Positions 45,927-54,370 of a stretch of DNA of 64,000 nucleotides are shown here, in pieces. The stretch is from Catellatospora sp. KI3 (GTDB lineage: Bacteria > Actinomycetota > Actinomycetes > Mycobacteriales > Micromonosporaceae). Below the pieces are notes generated by a model that did not search any database, had not been told where the DNA came from, and saw only the letters and a program-made list of their open reading frames with translations. The stretch's first letter is position 1. Each line of letters opens with the position of its first letter. A program made the translations under genes and the position numbers. Location: contig NZ_JASAMB010000005.1 of NCBI RefSeq assembly GCF_029948125.1, positions 62,001 to 126,000 on the forward strand. Direction: 5' to 3'.

Positions 45927-47477
45927 TCAGCCCTTGGGGCGCAGCGTCGTCACGTTCGGCAGGCCGTAGTCGGCGGTCTGCTCGTACCCGCCGATGCGCG
46001 GGCCGGTCACGGCCAGGCCCTGCAGCCGGATCACCGGCGCCAGCCAGGCCAGCTCGATCATCTGGCCCGCCGCCTGCTGGAACAGGGCGGTCTGCTTGGC
46101 CTGGTCCGGCTCGGCCGCCGCCGCGGTCAGCAGCTGGCTCAGCTTGGCGTCACCGCTGGCGAACGGGTTGAACGGGCCCGGCCGCGGCAGCATGAAGTCC
46201 AGCGAGGTCAGGTACGTGGGCAGGTTGCCGTAGGCGAAGCCCATCACCGGGAACTTCTTCGAGGTGACGTTGGTGAGCCACTGGGCGGTCTGCGTGTCGG
46301 TGGTGAGCTCCACCTCGACGCCGATCTTCTTCCACTGCGCGACCACGGCCTGGGCCACGATGCTGATGCCGAAACCCTGCTGGGTCTCCACCTTGAGGGT
46401 GAACCCGTTGGGGAAGCCGGCCTCGGCGAGCAGGCTCTTGGCCTTCTCCGGGTCGTACGGGTACCGGTCGTCGAGCTCCTTGCTGTACCCGTCGAAGCCC
46501 GGGGCCGCCATCTGGCTGGTCGGCACCGCGAACGTCCCGAAGATCGCCTTCGTGATCGCGGCCCGGTCGATGGCGTAGTTGAGCGCCTGGCGCACCCGCA
46601 CGTCCTTGAGCTGCGGAGCGACCGCGCCGTCGCGGTCGGCCAGCTCCATGCCGACCACGGCGATGCCGGCCGTCGCGTACGGCAGCCCGGTCGCCTTGAC
46701 CGCGGGGCCCGCGTCGGAGGTCAGCGAGACGAAGTCGACCTGGCCCGACTGGATCGCCTGGACCCGGGCGTTGGTGTCCGGGATCACCCGGACCACGACC
46801 TTCTGCCAGTACTGGGCGGACTTGTTCCAGAACTTGGGGTTGGGCAGGTAGGTGTAGTGGTCGTTGGGCACGGTCTGGGCCGCGTCCAGGACGTACGGCC
46901 CCGCGCCGAAGGTCTGCTTGGCCAGGGCGGTCGGGTCGGCCAGGCCCTTGGGCGAGATCACCGAACCGGACAGCACCGCCTGGCTGAAGATCTGGCGCAT
47001 CACCGGGTTGGGCGCGCTGTTGGTGACGACCACGGTCTGCGCGTCCGCGGCGGTGATGTCGGTGATGGTGCCGGTCCAGGTCTGCGCCTTCGGGCTGACC
47101 TTGAGCAGGTACTTCAGCGACGCCACGACCGCGGCGGCGTCCAGCGGCGTGCCGTCGGCGAAGGTAAGCCCCGACCGCAGCTTCATCTGGAAGATCTTGT
47201 TCTGCTTGTCGGTGTAGCCGAAGGACTCGGCCAGGTCCGGGCTGAACGAGCGGTCGGCGTTGAGTCGGATCAGCGACGCGTACGCCAGCTGGACCGTGGA
47301 GATGTTGTTGGGGTCGATGTTCGCCTTGTACGGGTCGAGCGTCGGCGGCCCGGAGATGGCGATGGTGAGCGTCTTGGCCGCCGGGTCGGTGCTCGGCTGC
47401 GGTTCGCTCGAGCAGGCCGCGGCCGCGGCCAGCACGGTCAGGCAGCCCAGGGCGGCCAGTGTCCTACGTATGCGCAC
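45927..47477 (-). CDS. Peptide/nickel-type ABC substrate-binding lipoprotein (SBP_bac_5)
   Basis: 516 residues. Lipoprotein signal MRIRRTLAALGCLTVLAAAA with the lipobox Cys at 22. The mature protein has family-5 binding-protein features: TLDPYKANID, SFSPDLAESF, FKLRSGLTFADGTP-like (MKLRSGLTFADGTPLDA) and VRQALNYAIDRAAI. It captures oligopeptides or other ligands outside the cell for the Opp/Dpp transporter encoded upstream (47522-51314). It is last in that minus-strand operon, 44 bases after the ATPase gene. Confidence 0.93.
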   Translation of the reverse strand: MRIRRTLAALGCLTVLAAAAACSSEPQPSTDPAAKTLTIAISGPPTLDPYKANIDPNNISTVQLAYASLIRLNADRSFSPDLAESFGYTDKQNKIFQMKLRSGLTFADGTPLDAAAVVASLKYLLKVSPKAQTWTGTITDITAADAQTVVVTNSAPNPVMRQIFSQAVLSGSVISPKGLADPTALAKQTFGAGPYVLDAAQTVPNDHYTYLPNPKFWNKSAQYWQKVVVRVIPDTNARVQAIQSGQVDFVSLTSDAGPAVKATGLPYATAGIAVVGMELADRDGAVAPQLKDVRVRQALNYAIDRAAITKAIFGTFAVPTSQMAAPGFDGYSKELDDRYPYDPEKAKSLLAEAGFPNGFTLKVETQQGFGISIVAQAVVAQWKKIGVEVELTTDTQTAQWLTNVTSKKFPVMGFAYGNLPTYLTSLDFMLPRPGPFNPFASGDAKLSQLLTAAAAEPDQAKQTALFQQAAGQMIELAWLAPVIRLQGLAVTGPRIGGYEQTADYGLPNVTTLRPKG

Positions 47478-47521
47478 AGGAGATCCCTTTCTGAAATGGA
47501 GGTGTTGTCGTGCGGGTGAGG

Positions 47522-48493
47522 TCAGCGGGCAGGAAGTTCGTCCTGGCGCAGGCAGGCGACCACGGTGCCGTCCGGGGTGGGGGTCGGCACGGGGCGCTCG
47601 ACGCGGCAGCGGGCCTCAGCGAAGGCGCAGCGGTGCGCGTACGCGCAGCCGCCGGCGGACTCGGGCGGGGCGGAGCCCACCGTCGTGCTGAAGACCGCCT
47701 CGCGGGCGGCCGCCGCCGCGCGCGCCGCGACCGGGTCGGTCACCGGCGCGGCCGCGAGCAGGGCCCGGGTGTACGGGTGGGCCGGCCGGGTCCACACCAC
47801 GTCCGTCGGTCCCGACTCCACCACCCGGCCCCGGTGCAGCACCACGACCCGGTGGGCCAGGTGCCGCACGACGGCCAGGTCGTGCGCGGTGAGCAGGTAG
47901 CTGAGGCCCAGTTCGGACTGCAGTTCGGCGAGCAGATTGATGATCTGCGCCTGCACCGACAGGTCGAGGGCGGTGACCGGCTCGTCGCAGATCACCAGCC
48001 GGGGCGAGCCCACCAGCGCGCGGGCGATCGCGATCCGCTGCCGCTGCCCGCCGGAGAAGTGCGCGGGGAAGCGCTGCGCGGCGTCGCCGGGCAGCCCGAC
48101 CCGGCGCAGCGACTCCTCGACCAGGCGGGTGCGGTCGGCCCGGCTGAGGTCGCGCCGGTGCAGCAGCGGCTCGGCCAGGGCGTCGCCGATGCGCCGCGCC
48201 GGGTTGAGGGAGCTGTACGGGTCCTGGAACACCATCTGCAGGGACGAGCTGAGCAGCCTGCGGCCGCGCCGGCCCGCCCGGGTGATGTCCTGGCCGTCGA
48301 AGACGATCCGCCCGGCGCTCGGCCGGGCCAGTCCCAGCACCGCCCAGGCCAGCGTGGACTTGCCGGCGCCGGACTCGCCGACCAGGCCGACGGTCTCGCC
48401 CGGCGCGATGGTCAGGTCGATGCCGTCGAGCACCGGGCGTCCCTGGTACGCCACCGACAGGCTGCTGATCTCGAGAAGGTCGTGGCTGCTCAT
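47522..48493 (-). CDS. Oligopeptide ABC transporter ATPase (OppF-like)
   Basis: 323 residues. Walker [11 protein letters not shown]-loop [11 protein letters not shown], signature [15 protein letters not shown], Walker B LVICDEP, and a C-terminal oligopeptide-transporter extension with cysteines ([16 protein letters not shown]) that in the family can bind an iron-sulfur cluster. The ATG at 48493 overlaps the stop of the fused permease-ATPase gene (ATGA). Confidence 0.93.
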   Translation of the reverse strand: MSSHDLLEISSLSVAYQGRPVLDGIDLTIAPGETVGLVGESGAGKSTLAWAVLGLARPSAGRIVFDGQDITRAGRRGRRLLSSSLQMVFQDPYSSLNPARRIGDALAEPLLHRRDLSRADRTRLVEESLRRVGLPGDAAQRFPAHFSGGQRQRIAIARALVGSPRLVICDEPVTALDLSVQAQIINLLAELQSELGLSYLLTAHDLAVVRHLAHRVVVLHRGRVVESGPTDVVWTRPAHPYTRALLAAAPVTDPVAARAAAAAREAVFSTTVGSAPPESAGGCAYAHRCAFAEARCRVERPVPTPTPDGTVVACLRQDELPAR

Positions 48494-50376
48494 GACACCG
48501 GCACCGCGTCCTGCCGCTCGGCCACCCGGATGCATCTGGCGACCGACCCGTGGGCGTACTCCAGTAGGGGGACCTCGGCCGCCCGGCACTGGTCGGTGAC
48601 CAGCGAGCAGCGGTCGGCCATCCGGCAGCCGCGCGGCCACGCCCCGGGCACGGGCGCGGTGCCCGCGATGACCGGCAGCGGCTGGCCGAAGCGGGCCCGC
48701 GACGGGTCCGCCGCCAGCAGCGCGGCCGAGTACGGGTGCCGGGGCCCGGTGAACAGCTCGTCGGTGGTGCACCGCTCGACCACCTGGCCGGCGTACATCA
48801 CCACGACCCGGTCGCAGAGCTGCGCGACCACGCCCAGATCGTGGGTGACCAGCAGCACCGCCATCGAGCGGTCCCGGCTGAGCCGCCGCAGCAGGGCCAG
48901 GATCGAGGCCTGGACCGTCATGTCCAGGGCCGTGGTCGGCTCGTCGGCGATGAGCAGCCGGGGCGAGCCCGCCAGCGCGTACGCGATCGCGGCGCGCTGG
49001 GCCATGCCGCCCGACAGCTGGTGCGGGTAGCGGCGGGCCACCGCCGGGTCGGTGAGCTCGACCGCGGCCAGCAGTTCGGCGGCGCGGCTGCGGGCGACGC
49101 GGCGGTTCACGCCGGTGTGGCGGCGCACCGCGGCGGCCAGCTGCGCGCCGACCCGCAGGCTCGGGTCCAGGCTCAGCGCCGAGTCCTGGGCGACGTAGCC
49201 GATGCCGCGGCCGCGCACGTCCCGCCACTGGCGGGCGGTCGCCCGCACCAGGTCCAGGCCCTCGAACATGCAGGACCCGCCCGTGACGGTGCCGCCGCCG
49301 GGGGTGAGGCCGAGCACGCTCAGCGCGGTCACGGTCTTCCCGCTGCCCGACTCGCCGACCAGCCCGACGATCTCGCCGGGGTCGATCTCGAAGGAGGCGT
49401 CGGTGACCACGGTCCGGGGCGCGAAGGTGACCCGGTCCGGGATCGCGGCGCTGAGTCCGCGCACCTTCAGCACGGCGGGGCTGGCCGACACGTCGGCCTC
49501 GCCCGAGGCGATCCGGCTGCGCCGCCGGTTCGGCCGGGCCAGCTTCGAGGTCGACCACGCACCCGTGGTGCGGTCGCGGACCGCGTCGCCGATGAGCAGG
49601 AAGGCGAGCACCGTCAGGGCGACCGCCGCGCCGGGCGGCAGCAGCGGCCAGGCGCTCTGCGCCATCACCGCGCGGCCCTCGTCCATGAGGCCGCCCCAGG
49701 TGGGCGCGGGCGGCGGCGGTCCGAAGCCGAGGAACGCCAGGCCCGCCTGGGTGACCACGGTGACCGCCGCGATCAGCGAGGCCTGCACGATGACCAGGCC
49801 GAGCAGCCGCGGCAGCGCGTGGCGCCAGAGGATCTGCGCGTCCGACAGCCCGGCCACCTTCGCCGCGGCGATGAACTGCTCGGCCCGCAGCGACCTGGTG
49901 GCGCCGCGTACGACGCGGATCAGGCCGGATGCCATGATCACCCCGAACGCGGTCATCGCGATGGTCACGTCGTTGGGGAAGGTCGACGCCACGACCAGCA
50001 GCAGGATGATGCCGGGCACGGCGAAGAGCAGGTCGGACAGGCGCATCACGGCGGCGTCGAGCAGGCCGCCGAAGTATCCGGCGATCAGGCCCAGCACGGT
50101 GCCGAGCACCACCGCCACGACGACGGCCACCGCCACGCCCCACAGGACCGTGCCGGTGCCGTGCACCAGCCGGCTGAGCAGGTCGCGGCCGAGCCGGTCG
50201 GTGCCGAGCAGATGCTCGCCGGTGGCGGTCTGCAGCGACGCGGTGAGGTCCTGCTCCAGCGGGTCGCGGCCGGTGAGCAGGCCCGGCGCGAGCACCGCGA
50301 CGGCCAGCACGCCGAGCCAGAGCGTCGCGAGCACGGTCAGCGATGTGCGCGCGAGCTGTCGGGGCGCGCGCGTCAC
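48490..50376 (-). CDS. Fused Dpp-type permease (DppC) and ATPase (DppD)
   Basis: 628 residues. Residues about 1-285 form a BPD_transp_1 permease of the DppC type ([15 protein letters not shown]-like loop [22 protein letters not shown]). From about 315 an ATPase begins, with Walker A GESGSGKT, signature [15 protein letters not shown], Walker B LLIADEP and the C-terminal cysteine-bearing extension. Normally these are separate genes; no stop or start signal separates them here. GTG at 50376 overlaps the upstream permease stop. OppF follows with a four-base overlap. Confidence 0.9.
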   Translation of the reverse strand: MTRAPRQLARTSLTVLATLWLGVLAVAVLAPGLLTGRDPLEQDLTASLQTATGEHLLGTDRLGRDLLSRLVHGTGTVLWGVAVAVVVAVVLGTVLGLIAGYFGGLLDAAVMRLSDLLFAVPGIILLLVVASTFPNDVTIAMTAFGVIMASGLIRVVRGATRSLRAEQFIAAAKVAGLSDAQILWRHALPRLLGLVIVQASLIAAVTVVTQAGLAFLGFGPPPPAPTWGGLMDEGRAVMAQSAWPLLPPGAAVALTVLAFLLIGDAVRDRTTGAWSTSKLARPNRRRSRIASGEADVSASPAVLKVRGLSAAIPDRVTFAPRTVVTDASFEIDPGEIVGLVGESGSGKTVTALSVLGLTPGGGTVTGGSCMFEGLDLVRATARQWRDVRGRGIGYVAQDSALSLDPSLRVGAQLAAAVRRHTGVNRRVARSRAAELLAAVELTDPAVARRYPHQLSGGMAQRAAIAYALAGSPRLLIADEPTTALDMTVQASILALLRRLSRDRSMAVLLVTHDLGVVAQLCDRVVVMYAGQVVERCTTDELFTGPRHPYSAALLAADPSRARFGQPLPVIAGTAPVPGAWPRGCRMADRCSLVTDQCRAAEVPLLEYAHGSVARCIRVAERQDAVPVS

Positions 50377-51314
50377 CGCAGCCGCACCTTGGGGTCGAGC
50401 CATGCCTGCACCAGGTCCACCAGCAGTCCGATGACGATGACGATGAGGGTGAAGTAGACGACCGCGCCCTGGAGCACGGGCAGGTCGTGCTGGGACGCGG
50501 CCACCGCCGCGGCCGAGCCGAGGCCGGGCAGCGCGAAGACGTTCTCGATCAGCACCGCGGCCCCGAGCAGGCTGGCGCTGACGACTCCGAGCAGCGAGAC
50601 GACCGGACCGGCCGCGTTGCGCAGCACGTGCCGGTAGATGATCGTGCGCCGGGGCACCCCGTTGGCCTGCATGACCCGTACGAACTCGCGGTCGAGCACG
50701 TCGAGGGTCGCGTCGCGGGCCTGCTTGGCCACGGCCGTCGCGGCCCCGGGGCAGGCGGCTGCCACCGGCAGCACCAGGGCGTGCAGCCACTGCCCGGGCG
50801 AGCTGGCGAAGTCGACGTAGCCGGTGGCCGGGAACAGCGGCCAGCGCACCGCGAACACGGCCACGAGCAGCAGCGCCAGGGCGAAGCCGGGCACCGCGAG
50901 CCCGCTCATCGAGGCCAGGTCGACCAGTCGGCCAAGCCGCCCGCCGCGCACGGCGCTCTGCACGCCGAGCGTCACGCCGATGACGCCGGCGCTGAGGGTG
51001 GCCAGCGTGATGAGGCTCAGGGTCGGGGCGAGCCGGGCGTTGACCAGTTGGCTGACGTCGACGCCGGTGAGCAGCGAAGAGCCCAGGTCGCCGCGGATGG
51101 CGCGCCCGAGCCAGGAGAGGTACTGCTGCAGCAGGGGCTGGTCGAGGCCGAGCTGCGCCCGTACCGCGTCGATCTGTTCGGGCGCGGCGGACGGGCCGAG
51201 GATCGCCCGTGCCGTGTCGCCGGGGATCAGCGACACGAGCACGAACGACAGCAGCGTGATGACGAGGAGCATCGGGACGGACCAGGCCAGACGCCTGAGC
51301 ACCAGCCTGGTCAC
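50373..51314 (-). CDS. Dpp-type permease (DppB)
   Basis: 313 residues, six transmembrane helices. N-terminus LVLRRLAWSVPMLLVITLLSFVLVSLIPGD and the cytoplasmic EAA-like loop REFVRVMQANGVPRRTIIYRHVLRNA are typical of DppB. It pairs with the permease half of the following fusion. It starts with GTG at 51314 and lies 34 bases after the acyltransferase gene, so the transporter and acyltransferase may share a transcript. Confidence 0.92.
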   Translation of the reverse strand: MTRLVLRRLAWSVPMLLVITLLSFVLVSLIPGDTARAILGPSAAPEQIDAVRAQLGLDQPLLQQYLSWLGRAIRGDLGSSLLTGVDVSQLVNARLAPTLSLITLATLSAGVIGVTLGVQSAVRGGRLGRLVDLASMSGLAVPGFALALLLVAVFAVRWPLFPATGYVDFASSPGQWLHALVLPVAAACPGAATAVAKQARDATLDVLDREFVRVMQANGVPRRTIIYRHVLRNAAGPVVSLLGVVSASLLGAAVLIENVFALPGLGSAAAVAASQHDLPVLQGAVVYFTLIVIVIGLLVDLVQAWLDPKVRLR

Positions 51315-51348
51315 GATCGTGTCCCCCCGTCCTTGCGGCGGGGGTCCC

Positions 51349-52584
51349 TCATTCCGCCGCGGCGAGGGCGACGGCCTCGACGGGCTTGGCGGCCGCCCGC
51401 TCCCGGTGCCGGCGGCGGCCGTTGAGCAGCCGGCCGAGGAACGTGTAGCGGACCAGGTACTCGTAGCTGAGCAGCAGCACCGGGAAGGCGATGAGCAGGA
51501 TCAGCGGGTACTTCACCGCCCAGGGCAGCGGCACCCGCATGAACGCGGCCTGCAGCGCCATGATCAGCGGCAGGTGCAGGATGTAGATCCAGTACGAGCC
51601 GTCGGCGACGTACCGGACGGCCTTGCGCTCGGTGGTGAGCAGCGCCAGCGCGGCGCCGATGAGCCCCATCGCCCAGGTCCAGATCGCCAGCACGTAGGTG
51701 ACGGCGTAGATCCACCGCGCGCTGCCCGTCGGGCTGAGCGCCGGGTCGGCCTGGGTGCCGATCTGGTACAGCGCGTAGCCGGTCAGCAGCACCGCCAGGA
51801 CCAGGTTGCGCACGTACCGCCCGGCCCAGACCTGCAGCAGGTCGGGCTGGCGCTGCAGCACCCAGCCGAAGCCGAACGCGATCGTGTAGGCCAGCAGCGC
51901 GCCGATGTTGGGGATGACCCCGTTCTCGGCGGCCGGGACGCCGAACCAGGCCTTCCAGTCCGAGGAGAGCACCAGCGTCAGCACCAGCGGCGCGCCGAGC
52001 ACGATCGGGGCCAGGTCCGTGCGGACCAGGCCGCGCACGATCGGGTCGAGCACCCGGGCCCGCAGCCCGCCCTGGCGGTCGACCAGGTGCAGCACGCCCC
52101 GCACGATCAGCGCGAACACGTAGAAGACGAGCAGGTAGTACAGGAACCACAGGTGGGTCAGCGGGAAGTTGAACGGCGTGAAGGGCGGCGGCGGGGGCTG
52201 CTCCTGGCCGGACTGGGCCGCGGCCCAGAAGATGACCAGCACCGTGGACACCATCATGACCGGCCAGAAGATGAGGAACGGCGCGAGGATGCGCTTGGCC
52301 CGGTTGCGGACGAAGCCGCCGGTGCCGCGCTTGTGCAGCATCATCCGCGCGAAGAATCCGGCAATGATGAAGAACACCGTCATGCGGAAGATGTGCAGGA
52401 TGAAGTAGACGCTGCTCATCACCGGGCTGGTCGACTCGTCGACCACCACCCACAGCGGCGGCTCCATGAAGGACAGCACGGCGTGGAACACCACGCCCAG
52501 CATCAGCGCGCCGGCTCTCACCGCGTCGAGGGCGTGCAGCCGTTCGGGCTCGGCGGGCACGCCGGTGGTCAGGTCATTCGTCAT
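51349..52584 (-). CDS. Membrane acyltransferase (acyltransferase-3/OpgC-like)
   Basis: 411 residues with about ten transmembrane helices. The start LHALDAVRAGALMLGVVFHAVLSF carries the conserved Arg/His region of acyltransferase-3 proteins; later FFIIAGFFARMMLHKRG and YILHLPLIMALQ are typical. The family moves acyl groups onto sugars or polysaccharides at the membrane. In this cluster it could acylate a sugar hydroxyl of the product (inference). I use the ATG at 52584, after GGAAGTGACAC. Upstream is a divergent promoter region with the CTTCCAAATTGCTCTG motif. Confidence 0.85.
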   Translation of the reverse strand: MTNDLTTGVPAEPERLHALDAVRAGALMLGVVFHAVLSFMEPPLWVVVDESTSPVMSSVYFILHIFRMTVFFIIAGFFARMMLHKRGTGGFVRNRAKRILAPFLIFWPVMMVSTVLVIFWAAAQSGQEQPPPPPFTPFNFPLTHLWFLYYLLVFYVFALIVRGVLHLVDRQGGLRARVLDPIVRGLVRTDLAPIVLGAPLVLTLVLSSDWKAWFGVPAAENGVIPNIGALLAYTIAFGFGWVLQRQPDLLQVWAGRYVRNLVLAVLLTGYALYQIGTQADPALSPTGSARWIYAVTYVLAIWTWAMGLIGAALALLTTERKAVRYVADGSYWIYILHLPLIMALQAAFMRVPLPWAVKYPLILLIAFPVLLLSYEYLVRYTFLGRLLNGRRRHRERAAAKPVEAVALAAAE

Positions 52585-52648
52585 ATGGGGTGTCACTTCC
52601 AGTCGGCCGAGGAGACTTGACGGTGACACGGCGAACCCGGTTCGGCAT

Positions 52649-52664
52649 CTTCCAAATTGCTCTG
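52649..52664. promoter_or_regulatory. CTTCCAAATTGCTCTG motif (second copy)
   Basis: A 16-mer identical in 14 positions to 39550-39565. Both copies are in divergent intergenic regions of the cluster, AT-richer than the flanks. It probably marks a promoter or a shared regulator site. Confidence 0.45.
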
Positions 52665-52809
52665 TCCAAGTTGGCACGAAAACCCGACAGCATTCTCAGA
52701 GGTGCAGGTCGTAGGCGCCTCACACAGGATTGTGGCGAAGCGGCAGGGGCGTGCGCGCACGCCTTCCGCTTCACACCAGTTCGGTGACCGCACAGATTGG
52801 AGTGCAGGC

Positions 52810-53289
52810 ATGACAACGACGGTCGCGCCGGACATCGAGTCGAGCGCTGGCGGACTCGACGCCTACTACGGCAAGTTCACCAGCGACAAGGAGAAGGAGG
52901 CCCTCAGCGTTCCCGTTCGCCTGGTCTCCGCCTGGTCGCGCAACGACGCCTCCGGCGTCGCGGACAGCTTCACCGAGGACGGGATCCTCATCCTCCCCGG
53001 TGACGTGTACAAGCGGGGCCGTGAGGAGATCCGCTCCTTCATGGCGGCGGCCTACTCCGGGCCGTTCAAGGGCACCGGCGTCACCGGCGCTCCGGTCGAC
53101 GTCCGCTTCGTCTCCGACGACGTGGTGCTGATCCGTACCCACGGCGGCATCCTCGCGCCGGGGGAGACGGAGATCGCTCCCGAGCTCGCCGTCCGCTCCA
53201 CGTGGGTCTGCGTGAAGCAGAACGGTGAGTGGCTGCTCGCCAGCTACCAGAACAGCCCGCGCGGCGAGGGCGCCACCCTGCGCTGGTAA
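52810..53289 (+). CDS. SgcJ/EcaC-like SnoaL-fold protein (first of three)
   Basis: 159 residues, cystatin/NTF2-like fold: VRLVSAWSRNDASGVADSFTEDGILILPG, then EEIRSFMAAAYSGPFKG, then WVCVKQNGEWLLASYQNSP. It belongs to the SgcJ/EcaC family known from enediyne and other aromatic polyketide clusters, where the function is not fully settled. It opens a plus-strand run with two paralogues, a GMC oxidoreductase and an acyl-CoA-dehydrogenase-like monooxygenase. Conserved DAS/DAD-type acidic residues line the presumed cavity. Confidence 0.88.
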   Translation: MTTTVAPDIESSAGGLDAYYGKFTSDKEKEALSVPVRLVSAWSRNDASGVADSFTEDGILILPGDVYKRGREEIRSFMAAAYSGPFKGTGVTGAPVDVRFVSDDVVLIRTHGGILAPGETEIAPELAVRSTWVCVKQNGEWLLASYQNSPRGEGATLRW

Positions 53290-53326
53290 TCCACCGCACC
53301 ACCCAACTTCCGCAGGAGGAGTCGCA

Positions 53327-53770
53327 ATGACGAACAAAGCCGCGATGCTGGTCGAAGGTGCCAAGGAGTGGGCCGCCAACTACGGTGACTTCTCCAACGG
53401 CAGCGAGGGTGCCGTGCTCACGGCGCCGCTTCGGGTCCGAGCGGCCTGGGGGGCCAACGACGCCGACGCGTTCGCCGACATGTTCATCGACAACGGCAGC
53501 GCCCTCTTCGGTGACCGCCAGCTGACCAGCCGCGAGGAGATCCGCCAGTACATGGCGGAGGCCTTCGCCGCCGGCTGGAAGGGCACCCGCCTCATCGAGG
53601 AGCCGCGTGAGATCAAGCTGCTGACCGAGACCTCCGCCGTGGTCATCGCGGACGGCGGGGTGGCGCGCGACAGCGAGGAGAACTTCACGTTCCGGACCGT
53701 CTGGGTCGTGGTCAAGCGCGACGGGGACTGGCGTATCGCCTCGTACCAGACCAGCCCGGTCAAGAACTGA
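53327..53770 (+). CDS. SgcJ/EcaC-like SnoaL-fold protein (second)
   Basis: 147 residues, clear paralogue of both neighbours (VRAAWGANDADAFADMFIDNGSALFGD, EEIRQYMAEAFAAGWKGTRL, WRIASYQTSPVKN). GCAGGAGGAG stands before the ATG. It lies 37 bases after the first copy and 13 bases before the third. The three together may form a hetero-oligomer or act on successive intermediates (inference). Confidence 0.88.
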   Translation: MTNKAAMLVEGAKEWAANYGDFSNGSEGAVLTAPLRVRAAWGANDADAFADMFIDNGSALFGDRQLTSREEIRQYMAEAFAAGWKGTRLIEEPREIKLLTETSAVVIADGGVARDSEENFTFRTVWVVVKRDGDWRIASYQTSPVKN

Positions 53771-53783
53771 TCGGGCGGAAGCG

Positions 53784-54257
53784 ATGACCGAGTCCTGGGG
53801 CACGGCCTCCGATCTGCTCGCCAAGGCGGGCGTGGTGGAGAACCACGCCTTCTACCGCGAGTTCACCAGCGCCGACCAGATGGCGGTGCTGACGATCCCG
53901 CAGCGTATCCAAGCGGCCTGGGAGACCAACGACGCCGACGCGTTCGCCGAGGTCTTCACGGACAACGGCAGCCTGCTGATGCGCGACCACCAGCTGACCA
54001 GCAAGGAAGACATCCGCTCCTACATGAGCGCCGGTTTCGGCGGGCCCCTCAAGGGCGCGCGCGTGACCGGCTGGCCGATCGAGGTCAAGTTCCTGTCCGA
54101 GAACGCCGCGATGGTGGTCACGGAGGGCGGAATCATCATGCCGGGCCAGTCCGAGATCGCCGCGGAGAACTTCATCCGCGCGACCTGGGTCGTCACCCGG
54201 CAGCCCGATGGGGAACTGAACCTGGTTTCCCACCAGAGCAGCCCCGTCAAGGGCTGA
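53784..54257 (+). CDS. SgcJ/EcaC-like SnoaL-fold protein (third)
   Basis: 157 residues, paralogue closest to the second copy (IQAAWETNDADAFAEVFTDNGSLLMRD, EDIRSYMSAGFGGPLKGARV, C-terminal SSPVKG). It has an extra N-terminal segment. A 9-bp hairpin (54319-54343) separates it from the GMC oxidoreductase gene. Confidence 0.88.
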   Translation: MTESWGTASDLLAKAGVVENHAFYREFTSADQMAVLTIPQRIQAAWETNDADAFAEVFTDNGSLLMRDHQLTSKEDIRSYMSAGFGGPLKGARVTGWPIEVKFLSENAAMVVTEGGIIMPGQSEIAAENFIRATWVVTRQPDGELNLVSHQSSPVKG

Positions 54258-54318
54258 CCAGCAACAAGCAGGCGTGCGTGCTCGCCGCGGCCCCGGTTCG
54301 CCGGGTCGTGGCAGGCAC

Positions 54319-54343
54319 GCATGCCGTGCTGAGTACGGCATGC
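54319..54343 (+). terminator. Intra-operon hairpin
   Basis: GCATGCCGT (54319-54327) and ACGGCATGC (54335-54343) around a seven-base loop, in the 113-base gap between the third SgcJ-like gene and the GMC gene. It may be an attenuator, a processing site or an operator. The arms contain GCATGC. Confidence 0.55.
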
Positions 54344-54370
54344 GGCGAATTCTCTACTAAAGGAGGAAAT

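Noticed and set aside
52782-52810. Possible further copy of the 30-bp element (CGGTGACCGCACA-N5-GAGTGC)
   Set aside because: Only 10 of 13 positions of the first block match, the second block is shifted by one base, and it would run into the start codon of the SgcJ-like gene.
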